From positions 4,340,001 to 4,404,000 of the forward strand of contig NZ_AP022595.1 of the NCBI RefSeq assembly GCF_010731875.1: a stretch of 64,000 nt of DNA, in the 5' to 3' direction. Positions within the stretch are counted from its first letter, which is position 1, and each line of letters begins with the position of its first letter. The notes below the pieces were generated by a model. That model was not told where the DNA came from and did not search any database. It saw only the letters and a program-made list of their open reading frames with translations. This document shows, piece after piece, positions 31,888-42,258 of this stretch. Both the position numbers and the translations under genes were made by a program. Source of the stretch: Mycolicibacterium sarraceniae (GTDB taxonomy: Bacteria > Actinomycetota > Actinomycetes > Mycobacteriales > Mycobacteriaceae).

Positions 31888-32487
31888 TCACCGCTCGCGA
31901 TCGGCCAGCAACCGTTCGACATACTTCGCGATGACGTCGACCTCGAGATTCACCAGCGTCCGGAGGCCAGAGCGACCCAGAGTGGTCAGCGAAAGGGTCG
32001 TCGGGATCAACGACACCTCGAACCAGTCGTCACCAAGCCCGGAGACCGTCAAGGAGATGCCGTCGACGGTGATCGAACCCTTCTCGACGACGTACCGCGA
32101 CAGCTCGGCCGGCAGCGCGATCCGCACGACCTCCCAGTACTCGAACGGCGTACGGGACACCACCCGCCCGGTGCCATCGACGTGCCCCTGGACGATGTGC
32201 CCGCCGAGACGGCTGTTGATCGCCGCGGCCCGTTCCAGGTTCACCGCGCCGCCGACACCGACAGCGGCCAGGCTGGACCGGTTGAGCGTCTCGGCCATCA
32301 CGTCGGCACTGAACTGCCCGCCCGGCAGCACGTCGACGACAGTCAGACATACACCGTTGACGGCGATCGAGTCGCCGTGGCGGGCATCGCTGGTCACGAC
32401 AGGGCCGCGGATGATGAACCGGGCCGAGTCGGCCAGCTCCTCCTTGCCGACAACCTCACCCAGTTCCTCGACGATTCCGGTGAACAC
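31888..32487 (-). CDS. ribE: Riboflavin synthase, alpha chain
   Basis: Dismutates two lumazine molecules to riboflavin and the pyrimidine precursor. The 199-residue protein starts with the hallmark MFTGIVEELG and has two homologous lumazine-binding repeats (VNGVCLTVVD in the first, VDGISLTVSG in the second; GGHIVQGHVDGTG in the middle). It is often called ribC in mycobacteria. It is separated from ribBA-ribH by the accessory block, so it must be transcribed separately here. Confidence 0.97.
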   Translation of the reverse strand: MFTGIVEELGEVVGKEELADSARFIIRGPVVTSDARHGDSIAVNGVCLTVVDVLPGGQFSADVMAETLNRSSLAAVGVGGAVNLERAAAINSRLGGHIVQGHVDGTGRVVSRTPFEYWEVVRIALPAELSRYVVEKGSITVDGISLTVSGLGDDWFEVSLIPTTLSLTTLGRSGLRTLVNLEVDVIAKYVERLLADRER

Positions 32488-32617
32488 GCGCTCAATCTAG
32501 CCCGGCCCCGGCGACACTCGCTTAGTCCCACTAAAAACGCAGCTAGCGGCCCATATCACCGGCTCCACCCCGCCTGGTGGCGCCGATCACGTCGGCTCGA
32601 CCCTCTACGATGCACCT

Positions 32618-33316
32618 ATGCCGACGCGCCGCCGAATGTATGCCGTCCTTGTCGCCCTCTTCGCCACAGCAGCCCTGTCCGTCGCCGGCTGCTCGTCATC
32701 GTCGAAGCCATCCGAACCGCTACCGGACGCCGCCGGGCTGCTGCAGCAGTCGATCGCGGTCACCAAGGGCCTCAAGAGTGCCCACCTCGACATCACTGTG
32801 GGCGGCAAGATCGACGGCCTGCCGGTCAAGAAGCTCGCCGGCGACCTGACCAACATTCCCGCTGTCGCGGTGTCCGGCAATTCCACGATCTCGATGGGCG
32901 GCTCGGACGTCGATATCCAGCTCGTCGTCCTCGACGGCACTCTATACGCGGCGCTGACCCCGAACAACTGGTTGGACATGGGCCCCGCCAAGGACATCTA
33001 CGACCCGTCGGTGGTCCTCAACCCGGACAACGGCCTGGCCAACTGGCTCGCCAGCATCACCGACGCCAAGTCCAACGCCAGCGAGACCATCAATGGCGTG
33101 GACACCGTGCGGATCAGCGGCAAGGTCAGCGCCGACGCTATGAACAAGCTGATTCCGCTCAAGGCGACCAATCCGCTGCCCGCCACCGTGTGGATCCAGA
33201 AGGCCGATCCGCATCAGCTGGTGCAGGCCAAGACCGACACCGGCAACGGCGGCAGCATTCAGATCACGCTGTCCGAGTGGGACAAGCCGGTCACCGTCAC
33301 CAAGCCCGCCGTCTGA
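32618..33316 (+). CDS. lprG: Lipoprotein LprG
   Basis: Periplasmic lipoprotein that carries triacylated glycolipids and triacylglycerol towards the outer envelope together with P55. The 232-residue protein has a lipoprotein signal ending SVAGC, with the lipidated Cys at residue 25. Family features include LLQQSIAVTKGLKSAHLDI and the C-terminal ATVWIQKADPHQLV. It is followed after 11 bases by the P55 transporter gene, the known conserved operon. Confidence 0.96.
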   Translation: MPTRRRMYAVLVALFATAALSVAGCSSSSKPSEPLPDAAGLLQQSIAVTKGLKSAHLDITVGGKIDGLPVKKLAGDLTNIPAVAVSGNSTISMGGSDVDIQLVVLDGTLYAALTPNNWLDMGPAKDIYDPSVVLNPDNGLANWLASITDAKSNASETINGVDTVRISGKVSADAMNKLIPLKATNPLPATVWIQKADPHQLVQAKTDTGNGGSIQITLSEWDKPVTVTKPAV

Positions 33317-33327
33317 CGGCCTGAGTC

Positions 33328-34905
33328 ATGGCTGAGTCTCTGGACACCGCAGCCCACCGGGCGCAGAGCGCCGGCCGCAGCCGCCGGATCGTGATCAGCG
33401 CGGGCAGCCTGGCCGTCTTGCTCGGGGCGCTCGACACCTACGTCGTCGTCACGATCATGGTCGACATCATGTCGACGGTCGGCATCCCGGTGAACAAGCT
33501 CCAGCAGGTCACGCCGATCATCACCTGGTACATGCTGGGCTATGTCGCGGCCATGCCCCTTTTGGGCCGACTGTCCGATCGGTTCGGCCGCAAGCTGATG
33601 TTGCAGCTGTCGCTGGTCACCTTCGCGGTGGGCTCGGTGGTGACGGCATTGTCCACCGACCTGACCATGCTGGTGATCGGCCGGCTCGTGCAGGGCATCG
33701 CCGCCGGTGCCCTGCTGCCCGTCACGCTGGCGCTGGCCGCCGACCTGTGGGCAGCCCGCAGCAGGGCTACGGTACTCGGCGGCATCGGCGCCGCCCAGGA
33801 GCTGGGCAGCGTGCTCGGCCCGCTGTACGGCATCGGTGTGGTGTTGCTGCTGGGCAAGTGGCAGGACGTGTTCTGGATCAACGTGCCGCTGACCGTGGTC
33901 GCGATGATCCTGATCCACTTCAGCCTGCCCTCCCACGACCGCAGCGCCAATCCCGAGAAGATCGATCTGGTCGGCGGCATTCTGCTCGCGATCGCACTGG
34001 GCCTGGCCGTCATCGGTCTGTACAACCCGAACCCCGATGGCAAGCAGCTGCTGCCGCCGCATGGCCTGATCTTGGTGGGTGGGGCGATCGTCGCGGCAAT
34101 CGCGTTCGCGGTGTGGGAACGTTTCGCCCGCACCCGGCTGATCGAACCGGCCGGTGTGCGGTTCCTTCCTTTCCTGCTCTCGCTGGGCACCTCGCTGTGC
34201 GCGGGCGCGGCACTGATGGTCACGCTGGTCAACGTCGAGTTGTTCGGTCAGGGCGTGCTGGGCAAGGACCAGACGCAAGCCGCCTTCCTGCTGCTGCACT
34301 TCCTGATCGCGCTGCCGATCGGCGCGCTGATCGGCGGTTGGATCGCCAGCCGGATCGGTGGCTGGATCGGGGATTGGATCGTCTCGGGGGTCGGCATGGT
34401 GATCTCAGCCGGCGCCTACTGGCTGGTGTCGCGTTGGGGCACCAACGTGGCGAGCGCGCACCACAATCTGGGCTTCGCGTCACTGCCGGTGATAGACACC
34501 GATCTGGCGCTGGCGGGTCTCGGGCTCGGCCTGGTGATCGGTCCGCTCACTTCGGCCGCCCTGCGCGCCGTGCCGGCGGCCCAGCACGGCATCGCGTCGT
34601 CGCTGGTCGTGGTGGCCCGGATGACCGGCATGCTGATCGGTGTCGCGGCGCTGAGCGCGTGGGGCCTGTACCGGTTCAACCAGATCCTGACCACCCTGCC
34701 CAGCCCGGGCGGTACCAGCCTGGCCACCAGACTGGCGGGCGAGGCCGAGCGCTATCGCACGGCATTCGCCATGCAGTACGGCTCGATCTTCGAAGTCACG
34801 GTATGGGTGTGCCTGGTCGGCGCACTGTTCGCGTTGGTCGGCGGCATAGTGGCGTTGATGAAGCACTACGAACAGCCCGAGGTCGAAGAATCGCTACCCG
34901 CGTAG
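33328..34905 (+). CDS. P55 (Rv1410-like) major facilitator efflux/lipid transporter
   Basis: A 525-residue MFS protein of the 14-helix drug:H+ antiporter type. Motif A is visible as [14 protein letters not shown] after the second helix, and [19 protein letters not shown] matches motif C-type signatures. An insertion between the last helices ([15 protein letters not shown]) agrees with the extracellular hairpin of mycobacterial P55. Works with LprG in lipid export and intrinsic drug tolerance. Both genes are in the same orientation with an 11-base gap. Confidence 0.95.
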   Translation: MAESLDTAAHRAQSAGRSRRIVISAGSLAVLLGALDTYVVVTIMVDIMSTVGIPVNKLQQVTPIITWYMLGYVAAMPLLGRLSDRFGRKLMLQLSLVTFAVGSVVTALSTDLTMLVIGRLVQGIAAGALLPVTLALAADLWAARSRATVLGGIGAAQELGSVLGPLYGIGVVLLLGKWQDVFWINVPLTVVAMILIHFSLPSHDRSANPEKIDLVGGILLAIALGLAVIGLYNPNPDGKQLLPPHGLILVGGAIVAAIAFAVWERFARTRLIEPAGVRFLPFLLSLGTSLCAGAALMVTLVNVELFGQGVLGKDQTQAAFLLLHFLIALPIGALIGGWIASRIGGWIGDWIVSGVGMVISAGAYWLVSRWGTNVASAHHNLGFASLPVIDTDLALAGLGLGLVIGPLTSAALRAVPAAQHGIASSLVVVARMTGMLIGVAALSAWGLYRFNQILTTLPSPGGTSLATRLAGEAERYRTAFAMQYGSIFEVTVWVCLVGALFALVGGIVALMKHYEQPEVEESLPA

Positions 34906-35213
34906 CGGAGGCTCTACGTCGCGGGCCAGCAGGTCGGCCCGAGGTGGCCCGGCGCACCACCAGCCGGGCATCGGCGGCGAACACCACCGGAAAGCGGCGC
35001 GCGCCGGTGCTGATTGGACATCGTGTGGCAGTATGCCCCGGTGGGTGACGGTCTCCCCGCCGCCCAGCCGGTCGATGAGCGATGGCTCGAACCGCTGTCC
35101 GTACAGCGACACCTCGAGGTTGTCCCCCATCCCCCGTCGACAGCGACATGGGTGAGCCGCCCGCGCTTGACGGTGGTGACCCGATAGACCGTGCACGCCG
35201 CAGCGGCGGTCAT
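34906..35213 (-). pseudogene. Remnant of a diaminopimelate-decarboxylase-like gene (C-terminal part)
   Basis: Minus-strand pieces in different frames reconstruct the C-terminal barrel of a LysA-like PLP enzyme. They are: ACTVYRVTTVKRGRLTHVAV followed by DGG; then, after a one-base shift, GDNLEVSLYGQRFEPSLIDR; then TGAYCHTMSNQ; then FPVVFAADARLVVRRAT and [11 protein letters not shown]. The segment with the HCESGD motif is missing. Several indels and the loss of the N-terminal half show it is dead. The true lysA is expected elsewhere. Confidence 0.75.
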
Positions 35214-35335
35214 GTCGCGTTGACCGGCAGGCTCTCGAACGGGTCCGGGAAGATTCTCTGGAACTCGCGACGCTGCCTGCGCCACGCGGGCCCGCGGGCG
35301 TGGGTGATGTCGACACCGCCGACCGACCCACGCTC

Positions 35336-36337
35336 CTAGCCAGGAACCAAGCTCAGCAGCAGGTCCGGGCCGATCCGGTCGACGCCGTCGTAGCGCCACC
35401 GCAGCGCCCGCGCCATGGTGGGCACACCGACATCATCGACGGCGGTGACGGGGCCACCGAGCAGGATCGGCCCGACATAGGCCAGGATGCGGTCGATCAC
35501 CCCGGCCCGCAGAAACGCGCCGGCCAGCGTCGGACCCCCTTCGATGAACACGTCGGTGCGGTCCGCCAACGCCTGTATGACCTCATGCGGATCGTGGGTG
35601 CGGATCACCATCGTGCGCGAATCATCATTGAGCACATTGGCTTCCGAGGAGATCTCCCGCTTGCCGACCACCACGCGAAGCGGCTGCCGCTCGGCAAGTG
35701 CCCCACCTGGTCGGGCGGTCAGCGTCGGATCGTCGATGAACACGGTGCCCGTGCCGACCAGGATCGCGTCGCACGCGGCACGACGCACATGCACGTCGGC
35801 GCGCGCCGCATCGCTGGTGATCCACTGCGAGGATCCGTCGGCGGCAGCGCTGCGCCCGTCAACGCTGGTGGCGAACTTCCACGTGACGTGCGGCCGACCG
35901 GTGCGCTGTTTGTGCAGCCATTCCCGCAGCAGGCCGCCGGTCACCTCCTCGGCGCCCACCCCGGCGCTGACGGTGATCCCGGCGTCGCGCAGGCGGTCGG
36001 CGCCACCGGAGGCGACCGGGTTGGGATCGGCGACGGCATAGACCACCGCGGCCACCTCGGCTCGAATCAGGGCATCGACGCACGGCGACGTACGGCCATG
36101 GTGATTGCACGGCTCCAGGGTCACGACGGCGGTACCGCCGGCCGCACGCTCGCCGGCCGCCCGCAGCGCCATCACCTCGGCATGCGCGCCGCCCGCAGGT
36201 TGGGTGCCGCCGGCGCCGACGATATCGCCTGCCGCACTCAGAATGACCGCTCCTACCGGGGGATTCGGGTAGGTGGAGCCCTTGACCTGCTGCGCCTCGG
36301 CGATGGCGAGTCGCATCGCGGCCTCGACTGCCGTCAT
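35336..36337 (-). CDS. ribD: Bifunctional riboflavin deaminase/reductase
   Basis: Performs the deamination and side-chain reduction steps of riboflavin synthesis. The 333-residue reading starts at ATG 36337 ([16 protein letters not shown]), overlapping the rpe stop; an upstream extension would run through rpe. The deaminase zinc site is seen as [10 protein letters not shown] and [14 protein letters not shown]; the reductase domain contains [13 protein letters not shown] and [11 protein letters not shown]. It is called ribG in M. tuberculosis. It lies downstream of rsmB-rpe, not with the other rib genes. Confidence 0.96.
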   Translation of the reverse strand: MTAVEAAMRLAIAEAQQVKGSTYPNPPVGAVILSAAGDIVGAGGTQPAGGAHAEVMALRAAGERAAGGTAVVTLEPCNHHGRTSPCVDALIRAEVAAVVYAVADPNPVASGGADRLRDAGITVSAGVGAEEVTGGLLREWLHKQRTGRPHVTWKFATSVDGRSAAADGSSQWITSDAARADVHVRRAACDAILVGTGTVFIDDPTLTARPGGALAERQPLRVVVGKREISSEANVLNDDSRTMVIRTHDPHEVIQALADRTDVFIEGGPTLAGAFLRAGVIDRILAYVGPILLGGPVTAVDDVGVPTMARALRWRYDGVDRIGPDLLLSLVPG

Positions 36338-37020
36338 ATCCGCAGGTGCTGCGAGGCGCCGCCGGCCTGGCGGCGCAACGCCTCGACCGCGACAGCCGGG
36401 TCGTGTGCGCCGTACACGGCCGAACCGGCGACGAAGCAATCCACCCCGGCCTCGGCAGCCAGCTCGATGGTGTCGGCGTTGATACCGCCGTCGATCTCCA
36501 CCAGGATCGTCAACTCACCGGAGTTGACCAGCCGCCGCGCCGTTGCGACCTTGGACAGCACCTCGGCGATGAAGCTCTGCCCGCCGAAGCCCGGTTCGAC
36601 CGACATCACCAGCAGGGTGTCGAAATCGCGCAGGATCTCCAGGTACGGCTCCAGCGGGGTCCCCGGCTTCACCGACAGGCCCGCCTTGGCACCGGCGGCG
36701 CGGATATCGCGGGCCACCGCGACCGGGTTGTCGGTGGCCTCGGCGTGGAACGTGACGTTGTAGGCACCGGCCTCGGCGTACCCCGGCGCCCATCGGTCCG
36801 GGTTGTCGATCATCAGGTGGCAGTCCATCGGGATATCGGTGGCCGCCAGCAGGCTCTCCACCACCGGAAGGCCGAGCGTGAGGTTGGGTACGAAGTGGCC
36901 GTCCATGACGTCGACGTGCAGCCAGTCGGCACCCTCTACCGCAGCGGCCTCCTCGGCCAGGCGGGCGAAATCAGCCGACAGGATCGACGGCGCAATCATC
37001 GGACGGGACGGGGTCACCAT
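36334..37020 (-). CDS. rpe: Ribulose-phosphate 3-epimerase
   Basis: Interconverts ribulose-5-phosphate and xylulose-5-phosphate. With ATG at 37020 the protein has 228 residues, standard for the family. Motifs: [32 protein letters not shown] with the metal-binding His/Asp, [12 protein letters not shown], and [11 protein letters not shown] 54-codon upstream extension into rsmB is rejected. The stop overlaps the ribD start (ATGA). Confidence 0.97.
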   Translation of the reverse strand: MVTPSRPMIAPSILSADFARLAEEAAAVEGADWLHVDVMDGHFVPNLTLGLPVVESLLAATDIPMDCHLMIDNPDRWAPGYAEAGAYNVTFHAEATDNPVAVARDIRAAGAKAGLSVKPGTPLEPYLEILRDFDTLLVMSVEPGFGGQSFIAEVLSKVATARRLVNSGELTILVEIDGGINADTIELAAEAGVDCFVAGSAVYGAHDPAVAVEALRRQAGGASQHLRI

Positions 37021-37030
37021 GGCAGTCACC

Positions 37031-38503
37031 CTATGCGTTCTTCTGCAGGGCAGCCGCGAACATCGCGTCGGTACCGTGCCGGTGCGGCCACAGCTGCACG
37101 TACGGACCGCTACCCAGTTCTTCGGCGGGGGCGAACAGCGGCCGGGTGTCCAGCGCGGTGACCGGCTGACGGCGCAGCGCATCGGAGACCACGCCGACGG
37201 TCTCGGCCAGGTGCGGGGAGCAAGTCGCGTAGAGGATCACCCCGCCGGGGCGGGTCAGGGCGATCGCGGCGGCCAGCAGTTCACGCTGCAGCTTGGCCAG
37301 CACCGGGACGTCGCCCGGGGTCCGCCGCCAACGGGCTTCCGGCCGGCGCCGCAGCGCGCCGAGTCCGGTGCAGGGTGCATCCACCAGCACCCGGTCGAAG
37401 CTGCCGGCTTCCAGCCCCGACTCGCGGCCGTCGACGCGCAGCACCTCGACCGGCAGGCCGCGGGTGTTCTGCTCGACCAACTCTGCCCGGCGCGGTGTGG
37501 GCTCGATCGCGGTGACACTGCCACCGTGCTGCGCGGCGATCGCGGCGATCAGCGCGGTCTTACCACCCGGGCCCGAGCACAGGTCCAGCCAGCGTCCGCC
37601 GTCGTCGCCGATCAACGGGGCCCGCGTCAGCGCCTGGGCCACCAGCTGACTGCCCTCGTCCTGCACCAGCGCCTTGCCATCGCGCACAGCCAACAGCCGG
37701 CCTGGATCACCGCCGCCCAGGTAGACCGCATAGGGCGAGTACCGCCCGGCCGTCCCGTCCACCTCGGCGGCCAGCTCCTGCGCGGTCAGCACTCCCGGCC
37801 GCGCGGCCAGGTGCACACCGGGGCGGGCGTCGTCGGCAGCCAGAGTGGCGTCGAGCTCACCTGCGTCGGCACCGAGTGCATCGGCGAACGCCTGGGCAAT
37901 CCAGCGCGGGTGCGCGTGCACGAACGCCAGCTGCCCGACCGGGTCGGTGCTCGTGGACGGCGCCAGCTCGGCCACCCAGGACGCCTCGTCGCGGCCGGCG
38001 ATCGCCCGCAGCACACCGTTGACGAAACCTGCTCTGACACTGTCGAATTCGATACCGGCCTGTTCGACGGTAGTGGACACCGCGGCATGCTGGGCGACGT
38101 TGGTGCGCAGCAGCTGATAGCTGCCCAGGCGCAGCAGGTCCAGCAGTACCGGATCGATCTGGTCGACCGTGCGCCCGGCCGCCGCCGCGATCACGGCGTC
38201 GAGCAGGCCCCGGGTTCGACAGGTGCCGTAGGCCAGTTCGGTGGCGAACGCCGCGTCGCGGCCATGGATCCCGCGCTCGGCCAGCATCGACGGCAGCACC
38301 AGGTTCGCGTAGGCGTCGCGTTCGGACACCGCCCGCAGCACATCGAAGGCGGCCTGGCGGGCCGGATCCAGCGGGGTGCGGCGAGGACGCCGCGGTGGCC
38401 GCTGCTGGTCGCGGTCGCGACCCGGCGGCGCCCCGGTTCGGTCGCGCTTCTGGAAGCCGTTGCGGTCGTTGGGCTTTCCCCGGTTGCCGGGACGCTCGCT
38501 CAT
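37031..38503 (-). CDS. rsmB: 16S rRNA m5C methyltransferase RsmB
   Basis: A 490-residue protein (Fmu/Sun family) that methylates a cytosine of 16S rRNA. The N-terminal Arg/Pro-rich tail is followed by the NusB-like RNA-binding domain (about residues 45-180) and the SAM-dependent catalytic domain: [16 protein letters not shown] for SAM binding, [13 protein letters not shown] and [14 protein letters not shown] with the two catalytic Cys. The ATG overlaps the fmt stop by 4 bases. Confidence 0.95.
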   Translation of the reverse strand: MSERPGNRGKPNDRNGFQKRDRTGAPPGRDRDQQRPPRRPRRTPLDPARQAAFDVLRAVSERDAYANLVLPSMLAERGIHGRDAAFATELAYGTCRTRGLLDAVIAAAAGRTVDQIDPVLLDLLRLGSYQLLRTNVAQHAAVSTTVEQAGIEFDSVRAGFVNGVLRAIAGRDEASWVAELAPSTSTDPVGQLAFVHAHPRWIAQAFADALGADAGELDATLAADDARPGVHLAARPGVLTAQELAAEVDGTAGRYSPYAVYLGGGDPGRLLAVRDGKALVQDEGSQLVAQALTRAPLIGDDGGRWLDLCSGPGGKTALIAAIAAQHGGSVTAIEPTPRRAELVEQNTRGLPVEVLRVDGRESGLEAGSFDRVLVDAPCTGLGALRRRPEARWRRTPGDVPVLAKLQRELLAAAIALTRPGGVILYATCSPHLAETVGVVSDALRRQPVTALDTRPLFAPAEELGSGPYVQLWPHRHGTDAMFAAALQKNA

Positions 38504-39429
38504 GACGCCCGCACCGTTTCGTCGAGCCGGGCGCCGCGGGCCCAGTCGGCGGCAGTCATCGGCTTCTTGCCTGGCGGCTGCACTGCGCCGAGCACGATCG
38601 GCACCGTCCCGGTGCCAACCCGGACTCCGAACCGATCCACCGCGATCTCCCCCGGCGCCAACGGGGCACCCGTCTCATCGACGGTGACCGGGCCGAGCTT
38701 CACCCGTAGGTCACCGATCATCGTCCAGGCGCCCGGATTGGGCGTCACCGCGCGGACCCGGCGATCGACGACGTGCGCGGGCAGCTCCCACGACACCCGC
38801 GCCTGCTCGACAGTGATTTTCGGCGCCAGGCTGATCCCCTCAGCCGGTTGTGGCACCGGCGTCAGGGACGCGTCGGCGATCCCGTCCAGGGTCGCTTCCA
38901 ACAGCCCCGCACCCGAGGCCGACAGCCGTTCCAGCAGGTCGCCCGCGGTGTCGGTCGGGCGCACTGTCTCGGTGACCACTCCGTACACAGGCCCGGAATC
39001 CAGGCTCGGCTCGATCAGGAAAGTCGTTGCGCCGGTGACGGTATCGCCCGCCGCGAGGGCAGCCTGTACCGGCGCGGCACCCCGCCAGGCCGGCAGCAGC
39101 GAGAAATGCAGGTTGATCCAGCCATGCGCCGGAATCGCCAGTAGCGTCGCGGACAGCAGTGCGCCGTAGGCCACCACCGCGCAGCATTCCGGCGCCAGTT
39201 CGGCCAGTTCGGCGATGAACTCTGCGGAATTGGGCTTCGCCGGGCGCAGCACCGGGATACCGGCCTCGTCAGCCAGCCGCGCCACCGGTGACGGGGCGGG
39301 TTTGCCGCGACGCCCGGCGGCCGCGTCCGGGCGGGTGAGTACCGCGACCACCTCGTGGCGCGGTGAATCGATCAGCCGCCGCAGCGACGGCAGTGCCGGT
39401 TCGGGGGTGCCGGCGAAAACAATTCGCAT
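38500..39429 (-). CDS. fmt: Methionyl-tRNA formyltransferase
   Basis: Formylates initiator Met-tRNA. It has 309 residues. The catalytic core is visible as [18 protein letters not shown] at the N-terminus, [20 protein letters not shown], the canonical [16 protein letters not shown], and [10 protein letters not shown]. The C-terminal OB-like domain is present ([15 protein letters not shown]). First gene of fmt-rsmB-rpe-ribD. Confidence 0.97.
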   Translation of the reverse strand: MRIVFAGTPEPALPSLRRLIDSPRHEVVAVLTRPDAAAGRRGKPAPSPVARLADEAGIPVLRPAKPNSAEFIAELAELAPECCAVVAYGALLSATLLAIPAHGWINLHFSLLPAWRGAAPVQAALAAGDTVTGATTFLIEPSLDSGPVYGVVTETVRPTDTAGDLLERLSASGAGLLEATLDGIADASLTPVPQPAEGISLAPKITVEQARVSWELPAHVVDRRVRAVTPNPGAWTMIGDLRVKLGPVTVDETGAPLAPGEIAVDRFGVRVGTGTVPIVLGAVQPPGKKPMTAADWARGARLDETVRAS

Positions 39430-39433
39430 ACCG

Positions 39434-39690
39434 CTACTTTGGCACCTGGCAGAACTCGCGCTGCGACACCCCGGCCATCGGCGCGACGAACATCGTCAGA
39501 ATCGTGGTGATCAATCGGTTCACCGTCGCGACCGCGTCGTTGTAACACTGCCGCGCGTATGCCAGCTTGTCCTCGGTGTCGGCGAGGTTCTGCTGCAGGT
39601 TGAGGAAGTTGTTCGACGAGTTCAGGCTGCGGGTAGCTCTGCCCAAGCGCCAGCACGTGACCGACCGCGCTGTCGAATTCCTTCTCCGCA
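39434..39690 (-). pseudogene. LemA family protein remnant (C-terminal part)
   Basis: Minus-strand pieces show the end of a LemA protein. AEKEFDSAVGHVLALGQSYP lies in one frame, and after a frameshift comes NNFLNLQQNLADTEDKLAYA then RQCYNDAVATVNRLITT, the typical LemA C-terminal helix with its conserved RxxYN motif. The N-terminal membrane anchor and first helices are missing. It adjoins a DUF2207 remnant; the two families commonly occur as neighbours. Confidence 0.7.
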
Positions 39691-39714
39691 GTCCGGCTGC
39701 GGGCCGACCTCGCC

Positions 39715-40195
39715 GGTCGTGGTCTGGTACTTACGGGCCCACAAGGCGGCGACTCCACCGGCGATCGTGAACGGGAAGAACAGCGCAAGCGGCACACCCC
39801 ACAGAGTGACCGGGGACCAGACGAAGGTGACGACGGCCAGCACCAGCGCGACGACATTGAAGAACCGCAGCCACAGTTCCCGGGAGCGTGTGACCATCAG
39901 GCCGGCGAACGCCCACTTCATGACCGACGCGGCCATGTCCGTTTTGGCACGGGACCGCTTCTTGCCTGCGGCCACACTGCTATCGGCATCAAAACGGGTA
40001 TCGAGTCCGAGCACCTTGAGCGCCGAGGCGATATCCACGCTGACCGGGTCGACGTCGGCCCACTGCGCATACTGCGCGTTGCCGGTGATGGTCAACTTCT
40101 TGTCGCTGACCTGATGCAAAGTGATCAGCTTGCGCTCGGCCAGGGAGAACAGCGTCGCGGTCAGCCCGGGGCGATGAGCAGCAAGGCGATCGAGA
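39715..40195 (-). pseudogene. DUF2207-type membrane protein remnant (C-terminal half)
   Basis: A minus-strand frame runs from about 40195 (LTATLFSLAERKLITLHQVS) through DKKLTITGNAQYAQW to two membrane helices (FFNVVALVLAVVTFVWSPVT and LALFFPFTIAGGVAALW) and then loses homology in the LemA remnant. The first part matches the C-terminal winged-helix-like region of DUF2207 proteins. The N-terminal signal and extracellular domain are missing at the priA boundary. Some gene callers would start it at 40119 as a 165-residue protein; I read it as a relic. Confidence 0.6.
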
Positions 40196-40251
40196 ACCTG
40201 ATGACCCGGCCGGACGACTTCATCTCGCCCCCACTGTCAGACGGTCGGGCT

Positions 40252-42249
40252 TCACCCTATGTGCAACGGGTCGATCTGTACCCGAACTGCCTCCTGGTCG
40301 CGCCGGGCGCTGGCGATCGCAATGGCATGCCGCAGCGAAGCGGCCAGCCCCAGGCCCTCGTCCTTGGGAACCCGCACCAGCATCCGGATGACCGGCTCGC
40401 CGGGCTCGGTCGCGGGCGGGCGGCGAACACCGGGCGGCAGGTCGACGGGGCCGAGCTGGTCGGCGTCCTCCGGCAACTCGGCATGTTCGAGCAGCGCGCT
40501 GACCGCATCCGAGCTGCCGTCGACGGCGGCCATGTGCACGCACGGTGGCAGCGCGACCTCGGAGCGGGCCGCCAATTCGGCCTCGGCATGCCCGACCGGA
40601 TCCCATTTGATCAGTGCCTGCACGGTCGGGATGGCCGATTCGGCCACCACCGCCACCACCCCGCCGTCGCCCCGGGGACGCACCTGCGCGGCCACGGCCA
40701 TCCAGCGCCGCAGGGTGTCCTCGGCAGCGCGCAGGTCCTGGCGGCCCAGTAACGCCCAGCTGTCCAGCAGCAGCGCCGCGCCGTATCCGCCCGGCACGTG
40801 CGGTTCGGCGCCCGGGGTCGCGACGACAAGCGCCGGACCCGGCTCAATCTCGGTGTGCACCGCGTCCCCGGCCGAGGTGATGACCGTCGTCCCTGGGAAG
40901 GCCCGGCCCATCTCCTCGGCAGTACGGCGGGCCCCCACCACCACGGCGCGGATTGCGTCGGAGCCGCAACGCCGGCAGCGCAGTGCGGTGTCCATCCGCC
41001 CGCACCAGCGGCACACCGCGCCTGCCGCATCCCGCTCGGACAGCGACAGCGGACCCATGCAGTGCCGGCAGCGGGCGATCGTCCGGCACCGCGCGCAGGC
41101 CACCGAGGGCACGTAACCGCGCCGCGGCACCTGGATCAAGACCGGGGCTCCGTTGTCGAGTGCGGCACGGGCCGCGCGCAGCGCCAGCGATGGCAGCCGC
41201 GCCGACCGGGCGGCGGGGTCGCGTTCCTCGGCGTAGCCCTCGTCGTCCAGGGCGAGCACCCGGGGCGCGGCCGCGCGCACCAGCGGACGGGAGGCGACCA
41301 GGTCGTGCGCCCAGCCGCTCTGCACCAGCGCCTGTGACTCGGCGGTGCGGGAGTAGCCGCCGATCACCGCCGCGCAGCGCAGCTGGTGGGCGCGCAGCAT
41401 CGCCACCTCGCGGGCGTGCGGGTACGGGGCGCGCGGCTCGGCGAGGGTGTCGTCACCGTCGTCCCAGACGATGACCAGACCGAGCCGCTCGACCGGGGCG
41501 AACACCGCGCTACGGGTGCCGATGACCAGCCGGGCATGCCCGCGCAGCGCCGCTAGCCAGCGCCGGTATCGGGCCGAGGGGCCGAGTCCGGCTGACAGGG
41601 CGACAACGGCGGCCGGGTCGATCCGCGTGGTCGCGGCCTGCCACAGCGCATCGATATCGCGCTGATCGGGAACCACGGCTAGCACCCCGTAACCACCGCT
41701 GACAGCTGCCGCAGCGGCATCGGCGATCCGGTCGCACCACTGCTCGCCGGGCAGCGCCTGCCAGACCGCGCGGGCCGCCCGGCCGTCGCGCAGCGCGGCC
41801 AGGAACCCTTCACCGCCGCCGTAGCGGGCCCAGCCTGCGGGGTCGACCGGGTCGATGACGGGCAGCAACGGGGGGTCGGCCTGCGCTTTCTCTGCCCCGG
41901 CGTGCCGGGGCGGGATCGCCAGGCGGAGCACATCGGGGCGGGTACCGGCGTAGCGGGCGGCGACCGCGTCGACCAGGCGGCGGATCTCCGGGTTGAGCAC
42001 CGGCTCGGCGGAGATGACCCGGTCCAGCCAGCCCAGCTGGCCGACATGGTCGGTCTCCGAACGCCGTTCGAGAACGAACGCGTCGACCAGACGGCCGTGG
42101 AAGCGGACCCGGACCCGGACCCCGGGCTGGGCATCGTCGGATTGTTCGGCCGACACCAAATAGTCGAACTCGCGATCCAGGTGCGGCACCGACAGCATCG
42201 GCAGCACCCGGGCGATGGGTTCGTGCTCGGCGGCGCGCCGGATCGGCAT
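40252..42249 (-). CDS. priA: PriA-like primosomal protein N'
   Basis: A 665-residue protein in the position of M. tuberculosis priA. In E. coli PriA restarts collapsed replication forks. The N-terminal DNA-binding domain (RVLPMLSVPHLDREFDYLV) and the zinc-binding cluster (ARCRTIARCRHCMGPL, then CRWCGRMDTALRCRRCGSDA) are present. The helicase core is degenerate: no GxxGxGKT Walker A loop is seen in the segment before PDQRDIDAL, and the DEAH-equivalent reads WDDGDD. Actinobacterial PriA proteins are known to lack these motifs, so it is likely not an active helicase. Confidence 0.93.
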   Translation of the reverse strand: MPIRRAAEHEPIARVLPMLSVPHLDREFDYLVSAEQSDDAQPGVRVRVRFHGRLVDAFVLERRSETDHVGQLGWLDRVISAEPVLNPEIRRLVDAVAARYAGTRPDVLRLAIPPRHAGAEKAQADPPLLPVIDPVDPAGWARYGGGEGFLAALRDGRAARAVWQALPGEQWCDRIADAAAAAVSGGYGVLAVVPDQRDIDALWQAATTRIDPAAVVALSAGLGPSARYRRWLAALRGHARLVIGTRSAVFAPVERLGLVIVWDDGDDTLAEPRAPYPHAREVAMLRAHQLRCAAVIGGYSRTAESQALVQSGWAHDLVASRPLVRAAAPRVLALDDEGYAEERDPAARSARLPSLALRAARAALDNGAPVLIQVPRRGYVPSVACARCRTIARCRHCMGPLSLSERDAAGAVCRWCGRMDTALRCRRCGSDAIRAVVVGARRTAEEMGRAFPGTTVITSAGDAVHTEIEPGPALVVATPGAEPHVPGGYGAALLLDSWALLGRQDLRAAEDTLRRWMAVAAQVRPRGDGGVVAVVAESAIPTVQALIKWDPVGHAEAELAARSEVALPPCVHMAAVDGSSDAVSALLEHAELPEDADQLGPVDLPPGVRRPPATEPGEPVIRMLVRVPKDEGLGLAASLRHAIAIASARRDQEAVRVQIDPLHIG

Positions 42250-42258
42250 CGTCGAAGA

